A stretch of DNA of 64,000 nt from Micromonospora chokoriensis (lineage in GTDB: Bacteria > Actinomycetota > Actinomycetes > Mycobacteriales > Micromonosporaceae). Where the stretch lies: the NCBI RefSeq assembly GCF_000718555.1, contig NZ_JOAN01000001.1, positions 310,001-374,000 of the forward strand, read 5' to 3'. Numbering within the stretch: position 1 is the first letter of the stretch; each line of letters opens with the position of its first letter. Shown in pieces: positions 55,608 to 62,854 of this stretch. The notes under the pieces were generated by a model. The model searched no databases, was not told the DNA's origin, and saw nothing but the letters and a program-made list of their open reading frames with translations. The position numbers were made by a program, and so were the translations under genes.

Positions 55608-56675
55608 ATGGCTGACTCATGGACCTTCGCCGTGGCGCGTGACGACCTCGGGCAGACCACGCTCGTCGATGGCGCCACCCCCGCCGTGGCCGACGGCGAG
55701 GCGCTGCTGCGGGTGGACCGCGTCGGTATCACCGCCAACAACGTGACCTACGCGGTGCTCGGTGACTCGATGCGCTACTGGCAGTTCTTTCCGCCGCAGG
55801 CCCAGGGGCTCGGGCCGCAGTGGGGCCTCCCGCCGCTCTGGGGCTTCGCCGAGGTGGTCGCCTCGGCGGTGGCGGGGGTCGAGGTGGGGCAACGGATCTA
55901 CGGTTACCTCCCGGCCGCCGGTCACCTCCTGGTGCGCCCGGACCGGGTGGACGTGTCCGGGTTCCGCGACGCGAGCCCGCACCGGGCCGAGTTGCCGTCG
56001 CCGTACAACGCGTACCGGTCGACCATCGGCGACCCGGCGTACCAGCGCGATCAGGAGGACCTGCTGATCCTGTTCCGGCCGCTGTTCTTCACCTCGTTCA
56101 TGCTGGCCGACCAGGTCGTCGACAACGACTTCTACGGTGCCGAGGCGCTGCTGGTGTCGTCGGCGTCGAGCAAGACCGCGTACGCCGCCGCGTTCGAGCT
56201 GCACCGGCGCGGGCCGCGCCTGGTCGGGCTCACCTCACCCGGCAACCTGGCCTTCACCCGGTCGCTCGGCTGCTACGACGAGGTCGTCTCGTACGACGAC
56301 ATCGACGCCCTCGACGTGGTCCCGAGCGGCTACCTCGATCTGTCCGGTGCGCCGTCGACCCGCGCCGCCCTGCGTCGGCGACTTGGTGACCGGCTCGTCC
56401 GGGACATCGCGGTCGGGCTCACCAACCAGACGCCGAACGCCGACGCGGCGGAGGAGGTGTTCTTCGCGCCGACGCAGATGCGCAAGCGCAGCCACGACTG
56501 GGGCCGCGATGGGCTCGACGAGCGGTTCACCGCGGCCTGGCAACGCTTCGCCGCCGTCGTGAGCGGGTGGCTCGACGTCCAGGTGGGTGCCGGGCCGGCG
56601 GCGCTGAAAGACGCGTGGCTCGACGTTCTCGCCGGTCGTACGCCGCCCCGGGTGGGCCACGTCGTCCAACTGTGA
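55608..56675 (+). CDS. DUF2855 protein
   Basis: A 355-residue protein with a degenerate MDR-like start (EALLRVDRVGITANNVTYAV, GDSMRYWQFFPP) and LLVSSASSKTAYAAAFELHR in the cofactor-fold position. This is the DUF2855 family. No function is established; resemblance to oxidoreductases suggests a redox or acyl-processing role. It ends four bases before the convergent sigma factor gene. Confidence 0.85.
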   Translation: MADSWTFAVARDDLGQTTLVDGATPAVADGEALLRVDRVGITANNVTYAVLGDSMRYWQFFPPQAQGLGPQWGLPPLWGFAEVVASAVAGVEVGQRIYGYLPAAGHLLVRPDRVDVSGFRDASPHRAELPSPYNAYRSTIGDPAYQRDQEDLLILFRPLFFTSFMLADQVVDNDFYGAEALLVSSASSKTAYAAAFELHRRGPRLVGLTSPGNLAFTRSLGCYDEVVSYDDIDALDVVPSGYLDLSGAPSTRAALRRRLGDRLVRDIAVGLTNQTPNADAAEEVFFAPTQMRKRSHDWGRDGLDERFTAAWQRFAAVVSGWLDVQVGAGPAALKDAWLDVLAGRTPPRVGHVVQL

Positions 56676-56679
56676 AGGC

Positions 56680-57483
56680 TCAGGCGGCGATGTCGGTGAG
56701 CTGGTGGCGCAGCGCCGCCAGCGAGCGGGTGATCAGCCGGGACACGTGCATCTGCGAGACGCCGATCCGGTCGGCGATCTGGGCCTGGGTCAGGTTGCCG
56801 TGGAAGCGCAGGCTCAGGATCTGGCGTTCGCGTTCCGGCAGCGTGGCGAGGGCCGGGCCGAGGGCGACCCGGATCTCGACGAGATCGAACGCGTGGTCGT
56901 CGACGCCGATGGTGTCCCCGAGTTCCCGGCTGCCGTCGACCCCGGTCGGGGTGGACAGCGATGTGGCCCGGTAGGCGCGGGCGCCCTCCAGCCCTTCCAG
57001 GACGGTCTCCTCGGACACGTCGAGGTAGGACGCGACGTCGGCCACGGTCGGCGAGCGACCCAGGTCCTGGGTCAGGGCGCTGTTGGCGGCGCTGATCGAC
57101 AGACGCAGCTCCTGGAGGCGGCGGGGCACGCGCACTGCCCACGTGCGGTCCCGGAAGTACCGCTTGATCTCGCCGATGATTGTGGGAATGGCGTACCCGC
57201 TGAAGTCGACGCCCCGGCTGTGGTCGAAGTTGTCCACGGCCTTGATGAGCCCGACGAAGGCGGTCTGGGCCAGGTCGTCGTCGGGTGCGCCGCGTCCGCC
57301 GTAGCGGCGCGCGAGATGCCGGGCGAGCGGCAGCCACGCCTCGATGGCGCGGTCTCGCAGTGCCGGGCGGTGGGGGTTGTCTTCCGGGGTCGCCGCCAGG
57401 GCGGCGAGGAGGTCTTCCGGGGTCTGGTCGCTGCTCCGCTGGCCGCCGCGGGTGCGTGTCGCGTTGTCGACGATGATGGCCAT
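56680..57483 (-). CDS. SigB/SigF-type alternative sigma factor
   Basis: A 267-residue sigma factor with regions 2, 3 and 4: DDDLAQTAFVGLIKAVDNFD, SGYAIPTIIGEIKRYFRD and RTWAVRVPRR, a region 3 helix set, then LPERERQILSLRFHGNLTQA and QIADRIGVSQMHVSRLI. This is the SigB/F/G stress group. ATG 57483 is preceded by GGGAGGGA. No anti-sigma RsbW-type gene is adjacent. It may read the csbD promoter at 5849. An AT-rich stretch at 57645-57690 may contain its own promoter. Confidence 0.9.
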   Translation of the reverse strand: MAIIVDNATRTRGGQRSSDQTPEDLLAALAATPEDNPHRPALRDRAIEAWLPLARHLARRYGGRGAPDDDLAQTAFVGLIKAVDNFDHSRGVDFSGYAIPTIIGEIKRYFRDRTWAVRVPRRLQELRLSISAANSALTQDLGRSPTVADVASYLDVSEETVLEGLEGARAYRATSLSTPTGVDGSRELGDTIGVDDHAFDLVEIRVALGPALATLPERERQILSLRFHGNLTQAQIADRIGVSQMHVSRLITRSLAALRHQLTDIAA

Positions 57484-57719
57484 GGGATGGTCCCTCCCGC
57501 ACGTGCCCGTCGATCGAGTCGACCGGAAAGGGTCTCCGAACCGGCTGCCGCCGGGGCGCACGTACGGGCGAAGGTGCGCTGTCGCAAGGCCACGATCACG
57601 GGCCTCGCCACCGCGTCATGTCGTTCATTTGCTGACCCGGACACTACCTGAAAGATTGATTATTTACTAGCCGAAAGTATGAACCAGCGCAGGTGTGCGT
57701 GTTGGAGAGTGCGCTCGGA

Positions 57720-57905
57720 TCAGCCGCGCTGATCCGGGGTGTCGGCGGCGGGCGGGGCCGGCTGGGCAGGCGTCACCGCGAACGGATGGCGCAGCCGCCG
57801 CATCGACTCCTCACTGCTGTCGAAGGTCACCGCCGACCCGTCGAGCCCGTCGCCGTTCGACGTGGCGAGGAACAGGGCAGGTTGACCGTTGTCGTTCGAT
57901 GTCAT
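57720..57905 (-). CDS. Small unknown protein (61 residues)
   Basis: Reads MTSNDNGQPALFLATSNGDG, then SAVTFDSSEESMRRLRHPF and a Pro/Ala-rich tail. No membrane helix. The longer frame from 58247 lacks an RBS and overlaps the sigma-GH promoter. No family is recognised and the evidence is codon-like composition only. Confidence 0.45.
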   Translation of the reverse strand: MTSNDNGQPALFLATSNGDGLDGSAVTFDSSEESMRRLRHPFAVTPAQPAPPAADTPDQRG

Positions 57906-58225
57906 GCAGGAATCCTGTCTGTGCTCGGGGGTGCGTCTGCGGCCTAGGCATCGTCCGCCCTGCGACCTGGTGACGCGTCGGCGCACACGCTGGCGCCGAT
58001 CGGGGTGTCCGGCGCACGGGCGAGCGCCCGGCGATACCGACACCCCGCACCATACCCGGCACGGTCGCGTCGCATGCGCCGCCGACGGGCACCCGCTTGG
58101 CTGCCGGCCGACCGGACGCCCGAGAATTCTTGTAATCCAACCCGCTGCCGCCGGTCTCCGATCTTGAGGGCGGTCAGCGCACCAGCGTGGGCACCACGCA
58201 GTCGAGCACCCAAGGAGTGAGCCCC
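57906..58225. other. Intergenic region before sigma-GH gene
   Basis: No gene is supported here. CCAACC (58137-58142) followed after 16 bases by CGATCT (58159-58164) could be an ECF-type promoter, which would fit autoregulation of the downstream sigma factor, but the match is weak. The RBS AAGGAG at 58212-58217 serves the next gene. Confidence 0.3.
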
Positions 58226-60076
58226 ATGTCGTCAGCCGGTCGAGCACTACCCGATGTCGGGTTGGTCGTCGCGGCCCGGCAGGGCGACCAGCGCGCTCTC
58301 GACGACGTCGTGGCGGCCTCGCTTCCGCTGGTCTACAACATCGTCGGGCGTGCGCTGCGCGGTCACGCCGACGTCGACGACGTGGTCCAGGAGACGTTGG
58401 TACGGGTGATCCGGCACCTGCCCGCGCTCAACGACCCGGCGGCATACCGGTCCTGGCTGGTGGCGATCACCATTCGCCAGGTGCGTGACTGGGAGACGCG
58501 CCGACGAGCCGCGCTCAACCGCGACGCCGGGCTCGACGCGATCCACAACGTGCCCGACCCCGCCTCCGACTTCGCGGGGATGACAATCCTCCGGCTCGGC
58601 CTCACCGACCAACGACGAGAGGTCGCCGAGGCGACCCGCTGGCTCGACCCGGACGACCAGGAGCTGCTCTCGCTGTGGTGGCTTGAGGAGACCGGCGAGA
58701 TCGACCGGAACGAGGTCGCCGACGCGCTCGGGTTGTCGCCCGGGCACGTCGCGGTGCGGGTGCACCGGATGAAGGAGCAGATCCAGAGCGCCCGCGGCGT
58801 CGTACGCGCGCTCCGCGCCCGCCCCGGTTGCCCGGATCTGCGTGCCGTGACCGTCGAGTGGGACGGCAACCCCAGCTCGCTGTGGCGCAAGCGACTGGCC
58901 CGACACGTCCGCGACTGCGCGTCCTGCGGACGGCTGGGCAGCACGCTTCTGCCGATCGACCGGCTGCTCGCCGGTCTGCCGATGTTGCCGTTGCCGGCGG
59001 GTCTCAGCGCCCACCTGCCGAGCGCGGCCGCGCCCGCAGCCGCCGCGCAGGCCGCCGTGCCTGCGAGCCCGACGGTCGGACCCACCGATGCGGGCGGCGG
59101 CCCGAGCGTCGTCGACCTCGCGGTGAACCGGCCCCGTGGCCTCGTGCCATCCCTCGCTGCCGGCGTGGCCGCCGCCGTCCTGGCCATCACCATGGCGGTG
59201 GTGATCCTGCCGGACGAGCCGTCCGCACCCTCGTGGGCGGCGCCACCGTCCGCGGCCCCCAGCACCGTAGCCACCCCGAGCGTCGTGCCCTCACCCAGCG
59301 CACGGCCCTCGTCGAGGGCTCCGGTCGCGCCGGCGGTCAACTCCGCGCGTAAGGGCGTCGGGGTGTGGAACTTCGCCGGGGCCAGCCAGGCATTGGCGAA
59401 CTCCAAGGCCGGCTGGTACTACACCTGGAACACCCACCACCAGGGGATCAGCACGCCACGAGGCGCGACGTTCGTGCCCATGATCCGCAGCGCGGAGAAC
59501 GTCACCGCCGCGGAGTTGGCGCGGGCCAAGGCAGCGGGGCCGGACCTGCTCACCTTCAACGAGCCGGACCTGCGCGAGCAGGCCAACATGACCGTCGAGC
59601 AGGCGTTGGACCTGTGGCCGCAGTTGATGGCGACGGGCAGCAGGCTGGGCAGCCCGGCGGTCGCCTGGGGCGCACCGGACGCGCAGGGTTGGCTAGACCG
59701 GTTCATGACCGGCGCCCAGGCACGCGGCTACCGGGTGGACTTCATCACGCTGCACTGGTTCGGCGCCGACTTCACGACCGCGACGGCGGTGGCCCAACTT
59801 CGGCAGTACCTCCAAGCCGTCCACCAGCGGTACCACAAGCCGATCTGGCTGACCGAGTTCGCGCTGATCCGCTTCGACGGGGGCGGTTCGCAGTTTCCGA
59901 GCCAGGCGCAGCAGGCCGCGTTCCTCACGGCGGCCACCGCCATGCTCGGCCAACTCTCCTACCTGCAGCGCTACGCCTGGTTCGGTCTGCCCGCCACGGA
60001 GAAGGATCGGTCCGGGTTGTTCAGCGACGGGGCCGAGGCGACCCTGGTCGGCCGCGCGTTCCAAGCCGCCCGTTGA
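58226..60076 (+). CDS. Membrane-tethered ECF sigma factor fused to extracytoplasmic GH128-like domain
   Basis: One 616-residue protein combining four parts. Sigma region 2 (VDDVVQETLVRVIRHLPAL) and region 4 (VADALGLSPGHVAVRVHRM) occupy about residues 1-195. An H-x3-C-x2-C motif (His227, Cys231, Cys234 in HVRDCASC) resembles the zinc site of ZAS anti-sigma factors. One TM helix lies near 306-328, then a Pro/Ser linker (to about 372). The C-terminal domain (KGVGVWNF to the end) matches Asl1-like glycosyl hydrolases, with Glu446 in TFNEPD and Glu544 in LTEFAL where the catalytic pair is expected. I start at ATG 58226, eight bases after AAGGAG. Sigma factors with C-terminal sensor extensions are known in actinobacteria. 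Sugar binding or cleavage outside probably controls sigma release. Confidence 0.9.
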   Translation: MSSAGRALPDVGLVVAARQGDQRALDDVVAASLPLVYNIVGRALRGHADVDDVVQETLVRVIRHLPALNDPAAYRSWLVAITIRQVRDWETRRRAALNRDAGLDAIHNVPDPASDFAGMTILRLGLTDQRREVAEATRWLDPDDQELLSLWWLEETGEIDRNEVADALGLSPGHVAVRVHRMKEQIQSARGVVRALRARPGCPDLRAVTVEWDGNPSSLWRKRLARHVRDCASCGRLGSTLLPIDRLLAGLPMLPLPAGLSAHLPSAAAPAAAAQAAVPASPTVGPTDAGGGPSVVDLAVNRPRGLVPSLAAGVAAAVLAITMAVVILPDEPSAPSWAAPPSAAPSTVATPSVVPSPSARPSSRAPVAPAVNSARKGVGVWNFAGASQALANSKAGWYYTWNTHHQGISTPRGATFVPMIRSAENVTAAELARAKAAGPDLLTFNEPDLREQANMTVEQALDLWPQLMATGSRLGSPAVAWGAPDAQGWLDRFMTGAQARGYRVDFITLHWFGADFTTATAVAQLRQYLQAVHQRYHKPIWLTEFALIRFDGGGSQFPSQAQQAAFLTAATAMLGQLSYLQRYAWFGLPATEKDRSGLFSDGAEATLVGRAFQAAR

Positions 60077-60090
60077 GCCGGGGCGGACGG

Positions 60091-60759
60091 ATGGACGAGC
60101 AGAACACCGCGGCGAGCCCCGGGCGTCGCGTCCGCGCGGGGCGGATGGTCGGCGTCGTCGCGACCCTGGTCGCCACCGCGCTGGCCGTCGGTCTCACCCA
60201 GGGTTGGGGCCGCACCGACCAGGCGCCGCCGGCCTCGCCGGCCGCGGCCTCGTCGGCCGCTGCGGTGCCGAGGGCACCCGTGGTGCTCAACAGCACCGAC
60301 GACGCCTTCATCCAACTGCTCATCCCGATGAACGAGGGTGTGCTCGCGTTGATCGACCAGCTCGACACCCGACCGGCGGACGCGGATCCGTCGCTACGGG
60401 CCCTGCTGGGCGAGGTTCGGCAGGCTCACCAGGCGGAGTTGCGCGACCTGCGCGGGCTGTTGGCCGCGGGGAACGTGCCGGAGTTGAACATCCACGAGGG
60501 GCATCAGATGCCCGGCATGGTCACCGATGCCAACCTCGCCGAGTTGCGCGCCGCGTCCGACGCCGAGGCGCCGGCCCGAGCGGCTGCCCTGATCCGGGCA
60601 CACCTCGCGCAGACCATGGTGCTGTGTCGGGGTGAGCAGACCGCCGGGGGTAGCCCGGAGCTGAAGGCGCTCGCCGGCCGGATCCAGCAGGCGAGGGCCG
60701 CCGAGCTGAGCACCCTGGACAGCCGACCCGGCGCGACCACCGCCGCACCGGTCGGCTGA
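60091..60759 (+). CDS. DUF305-domain exported protein
   Basis: A 222-residue protein with an N-terminal membrane anchor or signal (MVGVVATLVATALAVGL, about 19-35), an Ala/Pro/Ser linker and a ferritin-like helical DUF305 domain (about 65-215: FIQLLIPMNEGVLALIDQL, HEGHQMPGM, LIRAHLAQTMVLCRGEQ). The usual MIxHHxxA motif is altered to IPMNEGVLA, so metal binding may be lost. It is 14 bases after the sigma-GH gene and probably in its operon. Confidence 0.75.
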   Translation: MDEQNTAASPGRRVRAGRMVGVVATLVATALAVGLTQGWGRTDQAPPASPAAASSAAAVPRAPVVLNSTDDAFIQLLIPMNEGVLALIDQLDTRPADADPSLRALLGEVRQAHQAELRDLRGLLAAGNVPELNIHEGHQMPGMVTDANLAELRAASDAEAPARAAALIRAHLAQTMVLCRGEQTAGGSPELKALAGRIQQARAAELSTLDSRPGATTAAPVG

Positions 60760-60783
60760 GCATGCCTATCAGGAGACCGGTCG

Positions 60784-61491
60784 ATGCGGGCGTCTGACCT
60801 GCACACCGACGTCCGCCATCCGGCCCGGGTGCCCCGTCCCGCGCACCGTGGCGCCACGTCGGACGCCGTCCACCCCGTCCGCCCTGCCCCGCGGGCGACG
60901 CACCGCACCCGGAGCACGTCGCCGCCCGACGCGGTCGCCTCGGCACCGACGCCAGGTTGGCGCGGTGGCCATCGTCGCCCCGCCGGCCGCCCCGCCGTCG
61001 TCGCCTCGATCCTGCTGGTGAGCGTCGGGTGGCTGCTCGCGATCCTCGTCGCGCCGCACGTCACCCTCTCCCCGGCTGGTCGGATGGTCGCCCTCTTCTG
61101 CCACCTGACCTGCCTCGTGGTGGGCTTCGGGGCGGTGTTGACGGTGGACTGGTTCAGTCTCCGCTGGCTGCTGCGCCGGGAACCGCTCGGCACCGTGCTG
61201 ACCGCCGCCCGCGGCGCGCACCTGCTCATCTGGCTGGGCCTGGTAGGTCTCTTCGCCAGTGGGGCCGCCCTGGGGCCGGACACGTCCTCCGGGCTGGTCT
61301 GGGTCAAGCTGCTCGCGGTGCTTGTGGTCGGCGTCAACGGGCTGTTCCTCGGCCGGGTCCGGGATCGACTCGTGGCCGTGCAGGGTCGCCCACCCTGGTC
61401 CGCCCTGCTCCCCGGTGTCGCCGCCGCCACGATCTCGCAGATCGGCTGGTGGACCGCGACCCTCATCGGCTTCTGGAACTCCAACAGCTGA
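60784..61491 (+). CDS. Polytopic membrane protein of sigma-GH operon
   Basis: A 235-residue protein. The first 65 residues are Arg/Pro/His-rich and cytosolic-looking. Four hydrophobic helices follow (VVASILLVSVGWLLAILV, MVALFCHLTCLVVGFGAVLT, AHLLIWLGLVGLFASGAAL, VWVKLLAVLVVGVNGLFLG) plus a weak fifth at the end. AGGAG lies eight bases before the ATG. The family is not recognised. Its position suggests a role with the sigma-GH sensor or DUF305 protein. Confidence 0.7.
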   Translation: MRASDLHTDVRHPARVPRPAHRGATSDAVHPVRPAPRATHRTRSTSPPDAVASAPTPGWRGGHRRPAGRPAVVASILLVSVGWLLAILVAPHVTLSPAGRMVALFCHLTCLVVGFGAVLTVDWFSLRWLLRREPLGTVLTAARGAHLLIWLGLVGLFASGAALGPDTSSGLVWVKLLAVLVVGVNGLFLGRVRDRLVAVQGRPPWSALLPGVAAATISQIGWWTATLIGFWNSNS

Positions 61492-61501
61492 CCGTCGGTG
61501 G

Positions 61502-62062
61502 TCAGGCCGAGGTGGGGTGTCGCTGCGCGAATCGGGCCCGGGTCAGGAACGCGAGTTGAGCCCGCTTGTCCGGCATGTCGATCTCTGAGTCGAGGGTGAA
61601 GCCCTCGATCTCCAGTCGGCGCAGGGCGAGGTGGTTTCGGACGTCCGGCTCGACCACGATCCGCTGCGCGGCCGGGTCGCGGAACAGGAAACGGGCGACG
61701 GCCGGGCCGACCACGTTGGTGAGGCTGCGGGCGAGGCGTCGGTCGGGGCTGAGCAGCAGGTGCATCCCCACGTCACCGGGCTGGACGGGGTAGCGCTCGC
61801 CGACCGGATCCGCCTCGGGCTGGTAGCTCTGGAACAGGCCGACCGGCTCCCCGTCCACCCTGATCAGGTACGCGTGGTGGGTCGGCAGGCTGTCCACGAA
61901 GGCGTAGATCTCGCGTACCTCGTCGAGGGTGTGTGAACCCATGCCCCAGAAGGAGTTGCGGGGGAGGGTCACCCAGCCGTGCAGGAGCGCGGCGTCCCGG
62001 TCGGGATCAACTGTCACCAACGACAACTCGCCGAGACCGGCGATCTTCTCCTGGTAGGTCAT
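61502..62062 (-). CDS. Siderophore-type GNAT acyltransferase
   Basis: A 186-residue N-acyltransferase of the IucB/MbtK/RhbD type. HGWVTLPRNSFWGMGSHTLD, HHAYLIRVDGEPVGLFQSYQ, GDVGMHLLLSPD and RIVVEPDVRNHLALRRLEIE are characteristic. Such enzymes acylate hydroxylated lysine or diamines in hydroxamate siderophores. The iron box at 62092 lies 30 bp upstream. It is divergent from the SIP gene. Confidence 0.85.
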   Translation of the reverse strand: MTYQEKIAGLGELSLVTVDPDRDAALLHGWVTLPRNSFWGMGSHTLDEVREIYAFVDSLPTHHAYLIRVDGEPVGLFQSYQPEADPVGERYPVQPGDVGMHLLLSPDRRLARSLTNVVGPAVARFLFRDPAAQRIVVEPDVRNHLALRRLEIEGFTLDSEIDMPDKRAQLAFLTRARFAQRHPTSA

Positions 62063-62091
62063 CGGGCGCTGTCCTCTGTTCCATCCGGGGC

Positions 62092-62115
62092 GTAGGTTAG
62101 GTTAACCTCCCCTAA
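62092..62115. promoter_or_regulatory. DtxR/IdeR-type iron box(es)
   Basis: GTAGGTTAGGTTAACCTCC (62092-62110) matches TTAGGTTAGGCTAACCTAA at 15 of 19 positions. An overlapping register, TTAGGTTAACCTCCCCTAA (62097-62115), also matches 15 of 19. It lies between the divergent siderophore acyltransferase and SIP genes and likely represses both when iron is plentiful. Confidence 0.8.
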
Positions 62116-62143
62116 CCAAGGATGACCTTACCTGGAGGGGTGC

Positions 62144-62854
62144 GTGAAACGGAACTGGGAGGCCCTGGTCCTCAAGGCCATGGGAGGCCGGGACTTTCGG
62201 TTGACCGTGCTGAGCACCGAGTCAATCGACGGGCACTACCAGCGGCTCCTCCTGGACGGGGGCGGTCTGCTGGAGACGTGCGGGGTGCACCCCACGATGT
62301 GGATCCGGCTGTGGTTCGACAACGACGGCCGGGCCCACCAGCGCGCGTACACGCTTGTGGATCCAGACCCGGCCACCGGCCGCTTCACCCTCGAATTCGC
62401 CATCCACGACGGCTGTGCCGCCCGCTGGGCCACCGCGGCCAAGGTTGGCGACACCATCAGCGCGACGGTTCAGGGCAGCGCGTTCGAGCTGCCCGACCCC
62501 GCGCCGGAGCACCTCTACCTCGTCGGCGACGCGGCCTCCCTGCCCGCGGTGAACAGCCTGCTCGACGCCGGGGCCGACATTCCGGCGACGGTCTGGCTGG
62601 AGTTCGCCCACGAGGGCGAGAAGGCACTCGCACTGCGGGCCCGTGCGCACCACGACGTCACCTGGGTGCCGCGCCGCGACGCGGGTCAACACCTCGTCGA
62701 CACGGTCTGCGCCGCCCTGCCAACCAGCGGCTCGGGCCACTACTGGGTGGCCTGCGAGGCGGCCACCACCCGGGGCATCACCCGACACCTCCGAAAGACG
62801 CTTGGCGTCGACAAGGACCGGTTGACCTCCCTCGGCTACTGGAAAGCGGCATGA
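62144..62854 (+). CDS. Siderophore-interacting protein (ferric-siderophore reductase)
   Basis: A 236-residue flavoprotein of the SIP family that reduces ferric siderophores to release iron. HPTMWIRLWF and RAYTLVDPDPATGRFTLEF are the FAD-binding region (R-x-Y-T), and DAASLPAVNSLLDA plus YWVACEAATTRGITRHLRK the NAD(P)H part. GTG 62144 follows TGGAGGGG. An iron box lies just upstream. It overlaps the MFS gene by ATGA. Confidence 0.92.
   Translation: MKRNWEALVLKAMGGRDFRLTVLSTESIDGHYQRLLLDGGGLLETCGVHPTMWIRLWFDNDGRAHQRAYTLVDPDPATGRFTLEFAIHDGCAARWATAAKVGDTISATVQGSAFELPDPAPEHLYLVGDAASLPAVNSLLDAGADIPATVWLEFAHEGEKALALRARAHHDVTWVPRRDAGQHLVDTVCAALPTSGSGHYWVACEAATTRGITRHLRKTLGVDKDRLTSLGYWKAA

Noticed and set aside
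57720..58247. 175-codon minus-strand frame
   Set aside because: Only the last 61 codons look plausible; the upstream part overlaps the sigma-GH gene's RBS and has odd composition.
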